Source of the DNA: Galeopsis tetrahit
Lineage: Eukaryota > Streptophyta > Magnoliopsida > Lamiales > Lamiaceae
DNA: 64,000 bases
Direction of reading: 5' to 3'
NCBI GenBank assembly: GCA_963675135.1
Contig: OY776130.1
Coordinates: 18,902,001 to 18,966,000 of the forward strand
The notes beneath the pieces are model-generated. The model ran no database searches and had not been told where the DNA came from. It saw only the letters and a program-made list of their open reading frames with translations. Within the stretch, counting starts at the first letter, position 1. Every line of letters starts with the position of its first letter. Position numbers and translations under genes: made by a program. This document shows, one piece after another, positions 21,001-33,300 of this stretch.

Positions 21001-22417
21001 TGTTGGTCCGTGAACGAGTAGTGAATGGGTTTAAAGTCTAGAGGGGAGGGGTGAATAGACTTTAAGACTTTTTCAAACAGAGTTGGGAACCTCTTCTGAT
21101 TGCTATGTCAACTGGACTGCAAGTCTGCTGGTCCAGATGACTATAGTGATCTGACTGAGGAGGTTATATGCGGAATTATGGTGGCCCTGGTTTAGACTCG
21201 TTCTTGTAACTTATTTTACTTAATGAAAATACTCAGCTGATGCTGGTTTGAAAGTTATGGCCTTGTTTTGAAGGGTGTTGAAATCACAGTATGCACTATA
21301 TAATAATGAATGTAAATGCAGAAATGTAAAGTGCAGAAAGTAAATAACACCGGATTTATAGTGGTTCGGATATACGTTCCTACGTCCACTCTCACGTCCT
21401 AACGTGATGTTTAATCCCTTTAATTTCCACAAATTACAAGGGTCTTGACCTTTATAGTCCCAAGGTTAGGACTTTGAGATCTGAGCCGTCCTAACAGCTA
21501 CGGTCTCCACAAGTGATTGTAAGCACTTGCACTTTAAGGGGTTTCAAAAACTTTAACCTTTCGGTGAGGGTTTGGGGTTTTTGAGGTGTATCCAACTAAT
21601 GGTTCAAGCTTATAATTTGCTTAACCACTATGCCTAAAACAATTGATATACAATATGAACAGGTTTCAGGTTCTTAAGGGTTGGATAGAAATCACTTAAG
21701 AGCTATAAATAATCTAATGGTTTCTGGCTCTTTTGAGAATTCTTAGAACTGTATGGCTTTAGCTTTGATTGCTTGTTTGGCTTGTTGAATTCTCTCTTTT
21801 GACTTCTTCTTTGTGATTTCTCATCCTCTTGTATTTATAATGGAGATTGGTTGCAACTAGCCGTTGGAGTTGACTAGCCGTTTGAGCAATCTTTCCATAA
21901 TAGCTTGATTCCTTGATTCCAGCCGCTTGATTGCTCCAATCCTGGGATCATGTCAATCTTCTAAATAAGATAGGTCTTCGTTTGAATTGCAAGATGACTT
22001 GGGAATCAGCCGAGTCCTGGAAGAGCACATAGTCTTCTGACTACTCTTCTGGCATTAGGTCTTCTGTCTTCTGATATCAGACGAGTAACACTCTTCTGAT
22101 CTGGAAATTCTTTGTACTGCTTTTAGGCCATCTTCAATCTGGGACTCCATCAGATAGGTAGGTATACAAGCACCTTAACTTATCTGGTCTTCAAGGATCT
22201 TCTAGTCTTCATGTCTTCTACTCTTCTCATCTTGAGGATAGGCATGTAAGCCAGGACTGTGCTGATCAGCTGATATCAATACAGTTGATCACATAAGACT
22301 AGTCTAAGCTGTTCTATACAAGTCAGCTGATCCTTTACATTTATAAACTCTAAGTGTTTTGGCCATCAAAACTATTCTAACATCAAGTGGGGCTTAGGAT
22401 GAATTTATATCCCAACA
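21001..22417 (-). repeat. SvB 3' LTR (1,417 bp)
   Basis: On the plus strand it runs TGTTGGTCC...CCCAACA. It has the minus-strand TATAAATA (21832-21839), an MSA-like TCCAACGGCTA (21858-21868) and the GAACCACTATAAAT box (21354-21367). The internal polypurine tract abuts it at 22418. Confidence 0.92.
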
Positions 22418-22431
22418 ATTTCCCCCATTTT
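22418..22431 (-). other. SvB polypurine tract
   Basis: On the minus strand AAAATGGGGGAAAT directly precedes the 3' LTR start TGTTGGG. It primes plus-strand DNA synthesis. Confidence 0.88.
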
Positions 22432-22641
22432 GATGAAGCCAAAACTATACTTGATAAATGCTCTTAATGAATTAAGATAAGAGTTTATATCATGCTAAGA
22501 CTTGAAGTATCTGATGAAGACAATGAGAGTTTGTCTTGTAAGCAAAAAGAACTAGAACTTGAATATAGATAGAACTTTTACAGATTACAAGTAATAGTTT
22601 CTTTAAACTTCTAAGCTAGTCTTCATCAGGTCTTCTGATCT

Positions 22642-25600
22642 TCAAATGCGGTAGGCAAGGTACAGACGAGCTCGAACTTCTTCCATGTGCTGTACATCTG
22701 TAACATTCTCCTCTTCATAGATCTTGTATAGAATCTTCTTGATTTCTATCATGTTGGCTCTTCCTGAATCCAGAAGGGGTGCATCCCATTTGGGTTCTTC
22801 AGGAGTTAGGATTCTGCAGTTGTCAAGTCCTTTGGCTGTCTTGACAATTTCTTCCCAGAACTCTGGATCTTCAATGTTCATGAACTGGGAGAATTGAAGA
22901 AATTCTTCTTCATAAGAAGGGAGAGGGCCAAATTTCCTTACTATGTGATGTTGAATTTGCCACTTCTTCTTCAGGGGATACCATCTTGGTAGCTCATCTT
23001 GAAGGGCTAAGTAATCCACATAATTGTTATCAAACACTAGGACACTGTCTTCTTGTGCTTTGTCCTTCATTGCTTTCCTGAGTTTGGCAATTCTTCTTTC
23101 AAATTTGGTTTTGACTGCCTTCGCATCATTCAGCTTCTTTTTCTTAAGCTCTTGAGCTTCAAGCAATTTCTTTTTCTTCAACTCTAGAGCCTCTTTCTCT
23201 TCTGCAGTAGGCTCTGCTGGAGCTGATTTCTTGCTGGTCTGAGCTGACTGAGCTTGCTCATCTGCCTTTCTTTTCCTTGTCATTCTCTTTTCAGGAACTT
23301 GTTCTACAGGAGCAGTGATCTGTAGACTCTTGGCAGGAGCTTGAGTGGGTGCTTGAGTATCTTCTAGAACAATTTCTTTGCCTTTGCCTTGCCTGTTCTT
23401 GATTTTGCTCTTTAAACCACCCAAGGTTTCAGTCAAGTCATCTTGTGCTACTACCAGTTCAGCTTGCTGGGCAGTAGACTTCTCTAGAGCCTTTATCAAC
23501 ATAGTAGACTTCTCTAGAGCCTTTATCAACATATCTTCCCCCTTTTTGGCTTCAGCAAGTGCAGCCGCAAAAGGCTTCATGGAATTCATGATTTCCACTT
23601 TCAGAGTTTGTTTCAGTGCCATGGCATTGACCTTGGCAACTTGGGTCAGATGGGTTATGCTGTGCTCTAGAACTTCAGCATGTGAATTGGAGGAGGAGGC
23701 AGCTTCAAATCTAGTCGTAAGTGCTTCCAACTTGGCTGCTGTCTCCTTCAGCTGAGTCTGCAGTTTCTCATTCTCCTCTGCAGCTGTTTTAAGAAGAGCT
23801 TGTCCTTCAGTGGCTCTTGCTTCAGCATCCTCAATTCTTGTCTTGTAGGTGGTCTCCATGCGGTGCATCTCATCAGTGTAAAGATCAGCAAACCTTTTGG
23901 AGGTGTCGGCTGACAACTTCTGATAGGTACTCAAGTATTCTCCTATCTGCTGATGAAGTGCTTCACCAAACTTGTCTTCAACTTCAAGAATCTGGTCATG
24001 AAGACGAGTCTTCTGTTCCCTTGCAGCTTTCTCAACATATCTTCCTAGCTGCAGGCCTAAACCTTTCTCAAAGTGCAAGTCTATTGCAGCTTTGACCTGG
24101 GAGCAGATGTCTGCTGTAAGGTCAACAGATGGGGTACTAGAGGGTGTACCTTGAGGCTTTGGATGAACAATTATTGCTTTGCCTCTTTCTTCGGCTGATA
24201 GGTACTCCTCATTGAGGTAGCAGGTAGTGGCCTTAGTCAGATGGGTCATGATTCGTCTGCCTGCATCCTCTTGAGTGTCAATGAAGTGAGTCAGTTCGTC
24301 TGAAGGTCTGAAGTGAGCTGGTATTCTGACTACTTCTCTGTCAATCTCTTCTTTGTTAGCTGGTGCAGCTGAGTCTTCAGCAGAGGCAGCTGAGTCTTCC
24401 ACCAAGGCTGGTGCAGCTGATTCCTTCATCTTTGCTTGTTCAACTGTCTGCTGATCCGATGAACTTACTGGGATAGGGACATCAGCAGTGGAGACTCCTA
24501 GAATCCGGTTGCAGACTGCAGTTAGTGCCTCATCTGATAGCAGCTGAGCAAAGGATTGAACTTGAGCAACTTCATTTTGCTCCATCTCCCAGTCGAGGAA
24601 GTTTTACTTTCCTCCCATTCCTTCCATGACCTCAAGAAGGTCATCTACATCATCTCTTCTGAGCTCAATCCAAGTGCATACCCTAAGCACTTGTTCAAAT
24701 TGGATTGAAGTCTCATCAACTCCAGGGATGGTGGTCTTGAGCAGGTTGGCTATCTTCATCCTCATTATCTTTTCTGTTTGGCACATGGGGTAGTGCACCA
24801 TTCTGAACTGAGGTTGAGAAGGACCAGGTTGAACCAGGTCTTCTGGTGACAAGTCTTCTGGAGCAGAAGGGACAATGATGGTAGGGGTTTGGGTAGTTGG
24901 GGCATTTTCCTCTGCTGTGTGAGTATCAGCAGGGATTTGGGAAGTGATTTCTTCTTGTTGGGTAGGAGGTTGGGATTGATCTTCAGTAATTTGTTCATCA
25001 GCAGGGTTATGGGTCTGCTGGTCTGGTTCAGTTTCTTCTTGAAGATCAGTAGGTGTTTGAGCTTGATGATCTTGGACATTTGCTGTTTGAATATCAGCAA
25101 GGATTGTGGATATAATCTGAGTTTGATCATCAGCAGGTTGTGTGGAGGTGGTCTGAGGTTGGTTGTCTGCTGTTTGAACATCAGCAGGGTTAGGCTGGTC
25201 TTGTTCCTCTGCTGTGTGAGTATCAGCAGGGATTTGGGCATCAGTGTGTGAGGGTTCAGATGGGTTGGTATCATCAGAAGGGTTGAAGGATGAAATAGGG
25301 GCTATGCTCATTGGAGTAGGGAGCCTGGATTTCTTGGCTTTCTTTGTGAAAGAAGAAGTGTTCTTCTTTCTCTTCTGACCCTTTGATAGTTTAGAAGGTG
25401 TGAAAGTGAGAAGGGTTAGAAGTACCTGCCTTTTTCAAAGGAGAGGCAGTGGGAGTGACATCTGAATCAGATGGGGAGATGAGCCCTGATCTGATCAGAT
25501 ATCTTCTTTGTGCTAAGGTCTGATTGTCATCATCATCCTCTTCAGCAACCTTCTTTTGAGCCTCTTCTTTCGATGGCTCCTCTTCTTCTTCAGCAGCAGA

Positions 25601-26476
25601 GTTATGAGTGGACTCTTCTGCCTTTTCAATAACATCTTTGGAAGATGCTTCAGCTAACAGCTTCTTCCTCTCTTCTTTCAACCTTGCTGCCTCAGCAAGA
25701 GCGTCCTTCCTTAAATAATATTTGGAGATGTGGAAGGTCTTGTGAGGTCCCATCTTGTACTTTCTTGGGAGTACTTCTGGAAGGATGATACTCAGCTTGT
25801 TGACAAAGCTGACAGTTGAGGTTACCTTCCATTCTCTTGATTGAAGGTCCAAAGTCACCTTCTTGGCTTCAAGAGCAATTCTGTCCAAGAAAAGCCCTTG
25901 CCAGTCTCCATCAATCTGATCCCAGATTGCAGCCATAACTCTAACCTTTAGAGTAGTAACAGCATCATGACTGAATGTGTTACCTAGCAACATCTTGCCT
26001 GCTATATCCATCAGGGTTTGGAACTTAGGTTCTAGTTGGGATTTCTTGAGTCCAGAGGCATCAGCAGCCTTGATTCTCCCATCAGTGAACATCTCCATGT
26101 ACTCTTTCTCCTTATTCATGATGTAGGTGGAGATATTGATCTTCCCCCTTGACAAACCAAACAGTTCCTGAAGGATTTCCCTTGTTACCTTGACCTTGTG
26201 TCCACCCATGATACTTTCAACATATGATCCCTTCATCACAGCGTTTGCATAGAAAGCCAGCACATCTTGTTCATAAACGTTGGTGGGTGCTGCTTCCAGA
26301 AACTCTCGCAGGTTGAGGTTGATGCAACGGAGAAGGATTTCCTTGTTTGCAGCTGTGTGTTTGCCTTTGAAAAACAGAGCATTCTCTGTGAACATCTTCC
26401 CTTCCTTGGACCACTTTGCAGCATCCAAGGTGCCAGTGCTCTTGGTCTTCTCGTCGTAAATTTCAATGATTGCCAT
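22642..26476 (-). pseudogene. SvB ORF3, broken by one frameshift and one stop
   Basis: The ATG at 26476 (MAIIEIYDEK) is preferred over an upstream in-frame ATG at 26608, which lies before the TATA box. Residues 1-270 resemble the putative plant transposon domain (YANAVMKGSYVES, TREILQELFGL). After a one-base frameshift near 25395 the second frame continues through a basic segment (KGQKRKKNTS, KKAKKSR), Pro/Ala/Thr/Gln repeats related to PADTHTAEEQ, then an in-frame TAA at 24604-24606. The third part has a long coiled coil (about 23500-24100), a lysine-rich segment (KKKKL repeats) and a C-terminal domain (RWYPLKKKW...RARLYLAYRI). A 30-bp tandem duplication at 23473-23532 adds ten residues. Total is about 1,278 codons. 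Function is unknown. Confidence 0.82.
23473..23532 (-). repeat. 30-bp exact tandem duplication inside SvB ORF3
   Basis: Two adjacent identical 30-bp units encode a repeated MLIKALEKST segment in the coiled-coil region. The duplication keeps the frame. Confidence 0.9.
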
Positions 26477-26590
26477 AGTAGAGGTTAAGTGTTTAGGTTT
26501 TGAGAGCTTGAAAGAAATTTGCAGAACGAGAGAGTATTGAGAGCAATAGGGTTTTGTGAGCGAAAGGGTTTGGAAGAGTTTTAAGGGTGT

Positions 26591-26626
26591 GTATATATAC
26601 TCCAACAATTCTTGATCTAACGGTCA
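26591..26626 (-). promoter_or_regulatory. Candidate internal promoter of SvB ORF3
   Basis: A TATATATAC box (26591-26600) lies about 122 bp upstream of the ATG at 26476. TCTAACGGTCA at 26616-26626 (plus strand) fits the MSA consensus and sits 17 bp upstream of the TATA box. Its position matches the SvA ORF3 promoters although the flanking sequence differs. Confidence 0.6.
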
Positions 26627-28420
26627 GAATTGGTTTTAATTGTGGAGTAGAGCCCAAGATTTTCCTTCTTTGATTTCGGGCCTTCCTTTAAATTAGAGCC
26701 CAAGATTTTCCTTCTTTGATTTCGGGCCTTCCTTTAAATTTGCCGGCTGAATTTGCCATGTGGCAACAGTTGATTTGCTGGCAATTTGGTAATTGAGTAT
26801 TAATGACATCATTACCAAAAATAGCCGTTGTGACTAATTTTGTGGCAAGAATTGATCATCAAGGCCGTTTTTTATAAGTGAATTGCATTCCTTATATAGG
26901 CCAATTTGTTTAATTACATTCAGGAATAAATCTAGAATGAATTACATGATCAAAGATAGTCATTAAACTCAAAAATCAAATGATCTGGTCAGCAGAGTGA
27001 AGTCTTCTGATTTCTTCAAGAGGTCTGCTGATTCTCCTTGAAAGTCTTCTGGTCAGCTGAGTTGGTCTTCTGATCAGCTGAGTGGAGGATTGAGATTTGC
27101 TGAGTAAATCTTCTGTGCTTTGAAGGTCCAACCTGGCTTGATGGATCCTTTGTTGTTGCTGTGATGATCCAACATGGATGATGGATCTTCCAGCTTTATT
27201 GTGAGTGGTGATCCAACCTGGTTTGATGGATCTTCCAGCTCTATCTGAATCAAGTAGGACCATCAAATCAATATGTAGATGATCAGCCTGGATGATATCC
27301 CACTGGTTCAGGTTGCCCTTACCATCTGATGTTCCTCATCATCAGATGGGTTGTAGCATCAAATGTGTCCTAATTGAATCTCTTCGCTACTCTTGAAAGA
27401 GAAGGAAGATTGGAAGAGGCTTCAATGGAGTCGAAGAGAGGGCCATGGACTCAGCCTTCATGTTTTGTTTAGACACAATAGCTTTTGATAACAAGCTCTC
27501 CATGTAGAACTTCCCCCTGGAGAAGAAGCTCTGCTTGTTTGCTACTCTGTCCTCTGCATCTCTCTTTCCTCTAGTTTTCAATAAGGACTTCTCTTTTTCC
27601 TCTAGTTTTCATAGACATACTTATGTTGGTTAAACCAAGTATGCTGATCTGCATCATCTTCATCTTCTGGACAAATCTTCATCTCCTTCACTCAAGACTT
27701 TGGTTGAGGGATGATCTCCATTCCATCTTTTCTTTCGATCTTCTCCATAGCTGAAACAAAAATTGTAGTTGGTGATTTGTGTTCTTAGGTGTTCTCATAA
27801 CTTCCTCCTTTTATAGGGGTAGAAATGAGGTAGTGGAGTGAAAGATGACAAAACTATAGAGTTGATAGGTCTGAATTTCTGAAAAGTTACTTCTTAAGAT
27901 CAACAATGAGATTCTTGATCTAAGGGTTCACATTTAAAGATATTCAGACTTTATCTTATGGAATGCATAAATTATAAATTTTTTAGCAAGAGTTATTTGA
28001 AATCCGTACAGTGCATGCATACTGTTGAGTCGGTGAGGATGGTGTATTAATCCAACCAAGTATAACTCAATAGTATACTGTATGTATGTATATAAATAAA
28101 GTATTTTATGAAGAATAGTTTATTATTATACATAGTATACATTGCTTATAGTAGAGAAATCAAATAACTTTGTTCAAGTCTGCTGTATATATATATATAT
28201 ATATATATGATATGCAATGCAGATTTTAGAGTATTTCATCAAGGATTCTTAAGGTATCATTGATTCCCCCTTGATTAGATGACTCTAAGTTTTCCCTCAG
28301 CTTTATTTGTCTTCATTGGGAAAGAACTTACCTGAAGATGAGGGTGTCTATTCACCTCATCTGATCCTCCTAGTCTGCTGCACTTGGGTCAGCTGAGGTT
28401 TTCAGCTGATCTTTCCTTCT
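26627..28420 (-). other. SvB pol-ORF3 intergenic region
   Basis: This stretch between the pol stop and the ORF3 promoter has no credible gene. It holds a tandem duplication of about 46 bp (26648-26740), imperfect GATCCAACCTGG/TGGATCTTCCAGC repeats (27125-27245), a (TA)n run (28185-28208) and polypurine-like sites on the minus strand at 27511-27520 and 28263-28273. It is much longer than the equivalent 0.5-kb region in SvA. Confidence 0.6.
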
Positions 28421-28497
28421 TCATGTGCTTGGGTCCAGGAGTCCTAAGCTGTAACATAGGGTTTTGAACCTTTCTTCAGCTAGGGGCTGATCAACTG
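28421..28497 (-). pseudogene. pol: C-terminal remnant of SvB pol (RNase H tail)
   Basis: On the minus strand this encodes PLAEERFKTLCYSLGLLDPST and a stop at 28421-28423. It matches the pol end of SvA (KPLAEARFLELSAELGLLDPG). It is separated from the rest of SvB pol by GyD. About 230 residues of RNase H that should precede it are absent on both sides of the GyD insertion. Confidence 0.88.
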
Positions 28498-29478
28498 TGT
28501 CACATCCCGATTTTAGGGCCTAGATGAAAATACTATACACTCTAGTATTTGACTTAATATCTGCATATTTTATAAATCTTGGCAGCAAAATTAACTTGGT
28601 AAATAAATACTCAAAACACATTTAAGAATATTAAAATTTAACTTCAACTAATGAGTACCCAATCTTGTCCCAAAAAGAGATGTGAAAATTCCTAAAATGA
28701 AAATAGTTTAAAAATCTTAAATGCAAATAATTAAAAATAATTAACTAAAATAGCATGAAGGCATTTCTTAATGACATGTACTGCATCCACCGTCCCTCCA
28801 CTTCAACTCCTTCAATCTGTAAAATGTTAAATGGATTGGGGTGAGCAAAACAACTAGCTCAGTGGGATTAACTTTGTCATAGTTAAATATAACATACAAA
28901 TAAAATCATAACTCACAAACATGCATACAATTTCATAAGCTTGTTGGCAAAGCCAACCATAATAACATAGGCTTGTTGGATGAACCAACCATAAGTTTGC
29001 TGGATAAACCAACCATAATATCATAGGCTTGTTGGATAAACCAACCATAAGTTTGCTGGATAAACCAACCATAATAACATAGGCTTGTTGGATAAACCAA
29101 CCATAAGTCTGGATAAACCAACCATAATAACATAGGCTTGTTGGATAAACCAACCATAAGATGTAAGATGCAGCAAGAAATAAAATCACTCATACGAAAT
29201 ACTTAAAAATGACAAAGTATAGCCAATCAAGAAAATCCCACCTTAACACTTGAGTAGTCTCGTAACTACGTAACTTGAATTAATGCACGAGTTTCTCGTC
29301 ACCTATAATAATAAATATATTTCTTAGAATTATTACTATGACGAATTAATGAATGACTAATATATTATTATTATTAAATTGATAATTAATAATTAATATA
29401 TCTTACTGGAATTCCTACTGGAATGATTGGTGATAACTGCTCAAGTGCATTCTATAACTATCTAATGCTGGAGAATGT

Positions 29479-29524
<46 letters not shown>

Positions 29525-30303
29525 TATACCATAATTAAAATTATGCAGAATAATATTATCAATGAATTTGAAAATATAAGATAGCCCTCAACTAATCAGA
29601 TCTACAATCATAGATTTTTCGTGTATTTCTAATTGAAGTACCAGAATAAATTTAAGATTCTAATAGTCAATATCAAACTAAAAGATCGTATCCTCAATTA
29701 ATTAATTAATTCCCGTGTGTGAAACAAACATTCCTAAACATATAATATATATACCTAATACACTACTAATCAATTATGAATTTATACAATTGAATGACCT
29801 GTCTATTATTGTTTACATGCATAAGGCTTCTGACGGAATGAAATCGGTGTATTGATCTTTGTTCCAAAAAAAATATTACGACTATTCTTTTAACAGTAGT
29901 GTAATTTGATAAAAGGATGGAGAATTAGTTACCCGTAAAAAAAAGAGAAAGATCAGATGTGTAAGCGTCTTCCAAATCAGTATGATTCACGGTTGTCAGT
30001 AGCTTAAAATTTCAGTTTCTCACGTATGATTAAATATTTTTGCAGAATATGGGTTCTTTTTATGTGAGAATGACCGAGTAAATATAGAGATGTGGATAAT
30101 TGACTTAGTTGAGAAAATTATGGGAATAGTGACTATCTACGATCTTCCCTCAACAGACGTTTAAATTTTTAAATAACTAAAATAGAGAAACTATATAATT
30201 ATGGGATAAATATATTAATATCTTACCTAAATATATTAATTTATTATAATTTATCTTAAATTATTATCTTATGTCAATAGTGATTAAAATTCGGGGTGTT
30301 ACA
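28498..30303 (-). repeat. GyD 3' LTR (1,806 bp)
   Basis: Plus strand TGTCACATCCCG...GGGGTGTTACA. It contains the minisatellite (28941-29160) and a (TA)n tract (29480-29528). It lacks 46 bp, including a T-run, that the other LTR has near 36810-36870. Confidence 0.93.
28941..29160 (-). repeat. Minisatellite inside the GyD 3' LTR
   Basis: Tandem dimers of about 56 bp, each made of two related 27-29-bp halves sharing GGATAAACCAACCATAA. Overlapping open frames here are an effect of repeat periodicity and are not genes. One unit has a 3-bp deletion absent from the other LTR. Confidence 0.9.
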
Positions 30304-33300
30304 TTCTACCCCACTTAAAGAAAATTTCGTCCTCGAAATTTAGTAACGTACCATGGGTAAATAATTCTGCATATCTTGCGCGTATCTCATCTTCGCGTTC
30401 CCATGTCGCCTCTTTTTCACTATGACGATTCCACTGAATCTTTATTAATGCAACGTTCTTGTTTCTCAATCGATGAACTTTCCTCTCAAGTATTGCAATA
30501 GGTGCTTCCTCATAAGCCAAATTATTATTTATCTCCAATGTCGAGTAGTCAATGACATGTTCGGGATCTTGCACATACTTCCTCAGCATGGACACGTGAA
30601 ACACATTATGCACGGCGGCAAACTCAGGAGGTAGAGCTAGTCGGTAGGCTAAATCACCAACTCTCTCAAGTATCTCGAATGGACCCACATACCTTGGTCT
30701 TAACTTGCCCTTCTTTCCAAAACGTACAACTCCTTTTGTTGGCGAAACTTTCAAAAACACCTTCCCTCCTTCATTGAACTGTAAATCCTTTCTACGCTTG
30801 TCAGCATAGGATTTTTGTCTATCTTGCGCAATTCTAATCTTCTCCCTCACATTCTTTACTACTTCAACTGTTTGTTTTAACAATTCGGGACCCACGAACT
30901 TTCCTTCACCAACCTCATCCCAATACAATGGCGAACGACACTTTCTCCCATATAACGCCTCATAAGGAGCCATCCCAATGGTCGATTGAAAGCTGTTGTT
31001 GTACGCGAACTCAACCAGAGGAATATTGTACTCCCAACTACCGCTCAAATCAAGTATGCAAGCCCTCAACATATCTTCCAAAGTTTGGATTGTCCTCTCT
31101 GATTGCCCATCGGACTGCGGATGGTAAGCCGTACTAAAGTTTAGTTTTGTTCCCATGGCCTTATGTAAACTCTTCCAAAATTCTGAAGTAAATCGCGTAT
31201 CTCTATCAGAAACAATTGAAACTGGTACTCCATGCAATCTCACGATTTCTTGAATGTACAAGTGTGCATATTGTTCCATCTTAAAAGTAGTCTTTATGGG
31301 AAGAAAATGTGCAGACTTAGTTAGACGATCCACGATAACCCAAACTGCATTATTCCCTTTAACTAATCTCGGCAATCCTGTAACGAAGTCCATCGTTATG
31401 TGCTCCCACTTCCATTCTGGAATCTTAAGTGGTCGAAGTAATCCTGATGGACGTTGATGTTCGGCCTTCACTTGTTGACAATTCAAACACTTCTCTACAA
31501 ATTCTGCAATGTCTCTTTTCATTCCATTCCACCAAAACATTCTTCGTAAGTCGTGGTACATCTTCGTGCTACCCGGGTGTGCAGCATAAGGTGTACTATG
31601 AGCTTCTTCAAGTATTACTTTCTTTAGTTCAACGTTCTTAGGCACACATATTCTTCCTTCATAATACAATGCTCCATCCTCAGCTACTGCAAAACCTTTA
31701 TTCTCTCCTTTAAGAGTACTCTCCTTCGCTTTACTCAAAAACTCGTCTTTGGGTTGTTCTTTTTTAATCGTGTCCCTCAAATCTGGTTGTACCACTAGAG
31801 TTGATAGAACTGCTCTAACACTTCTTGGTGGTTTCAAAATCTCGATCTTCATTTCCGCAAATTCTCTTATCAACAATTCTTGCTTAGTTAGCGCACTTAA
31901 CTCGCTCCTTGTCTTTCGACTTAGTGCATCAGCTACTACATTAGCTTTTCCTGGATGACAGTGTATGGTGCAATCATAATCTTTTACTAGCTCCAACCAT
32001 CGCCTTTGTCTCATGTTCAACTCTTTTTGCGTGAAAAGGTACTTTAAACTTTTGTGATCCGAGTAGATCTCACACCTTCCGCCATATAGGTAATGTCTCC
32101 ATATCTTTAATGCGTGAACAACGGCTGCCAACTCCAAATCGTGTGTTGGGTAATTCAACTCATGAATCTTTAGTTGTCTTGAGGCGTAGGCAACAACCTT
32201 ACCATTTTGCATCAAAACACACCCAAGTCCCTGTTTCGACGCATCACTATAGATCACAAATTCCTTGGTGGGATCTGGAATTGTCAATACAGGGGCTGAT
32301 GTAAGTCTCAGTTTGAGCTCTTGAAAACTTTTCTCACATTTCTCGTTCCAATCATACTTTTCTCCCTTCCTCGTCAATCGCGTCATTGGTGAAGCTATTT
32401 TTGAAAATCCTTCTATAAACCTTCGATAGTAACCAGCCAATCCCAAGAAACTACGTACCTCATGTGCATTCATAGGTCTTTTCCAATCATTGATAGCTTC
32501 CACTTTGGTCGGGTCTACTTCAATTCCCTTTGCTGTAATCACATGTCCGAGGAATGCAACTTGATTTAGCCAAAACTCGCACTTCTTAAACTTTGCATAT
32601 AACTTTTCCTTGCGAAGTGTTTCCATCACGATCCTCAAATGCTCTTCATGTTGCTTTTCATCCATTGAGTACACCAAAATGTCGTCTATGAATACTATGA
32701 CGAACCGATCTAGGAATGGATGAAACACTCGGTTCATCAAATCCATAAAAACTGCAGGAGCATTAGTTAATCCAAAAGGCATTACTACAAACTCATAATG
32801 GCCGTAACGAGTTCTAAATGCCGTCTTCATGATGTCACTTTCTTTTACCTTCAATTGATGGTACCCCGATCGCAAATCAATTTTGGAAAATACTCCCGCT
32901 CCTCTCAATTGATCAAACAAGTCTTCGATTCTAGGCAAAGGGTACTTGTTCTTAATTGTGAGTCGATTCAAATCCCGGTAGTCGATGCACATTCTCAACG
33001 TTCCATCTTTCTTCTTGACAAATAAAACAGGTGCTCCCCATGGCGAGACACTAGGTTGGATGAAACCCAAATCTACTAATCCTTGTAATTGCACCTTCAA
33101 TTCTTGTAACTCTTTCGGTGCCATCCTATAAGGGGCTTTTGACATTGGTGCCGCTCCAGGTGTCAAATCAATTGTGAACTCAACTTGCCTATCTGGTGGG
33201 ACTCCAGGTAAATCATCCGGGAAGACATCTTTGTATTCTCGAACAATTGGTACGTCAACAATACTTATCCCTGATGTCTGGCTCCCCGTAATGTTGACCA

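Noticed and set aside
28941..29160. Regularly spaced repeats that could suggest a CRISPR array
   Set aside because: Units are contiguous and spacerless, in a plant LTR; this is a minisatellite.
28854..29193. Overlapping minus-strand open frames with repeated YGWFIQ-like peptides (also at 35459-35801)
   Set aside because: They are produced by the LTR minisatellite; the frames change between LTR copies and lie in non-coding LTR.
29480..29530. (TA)n tract as a regulatory element or origin
   Set aside because: A simple microsatellite that differs in length between the two GyD LTRs; no further support.
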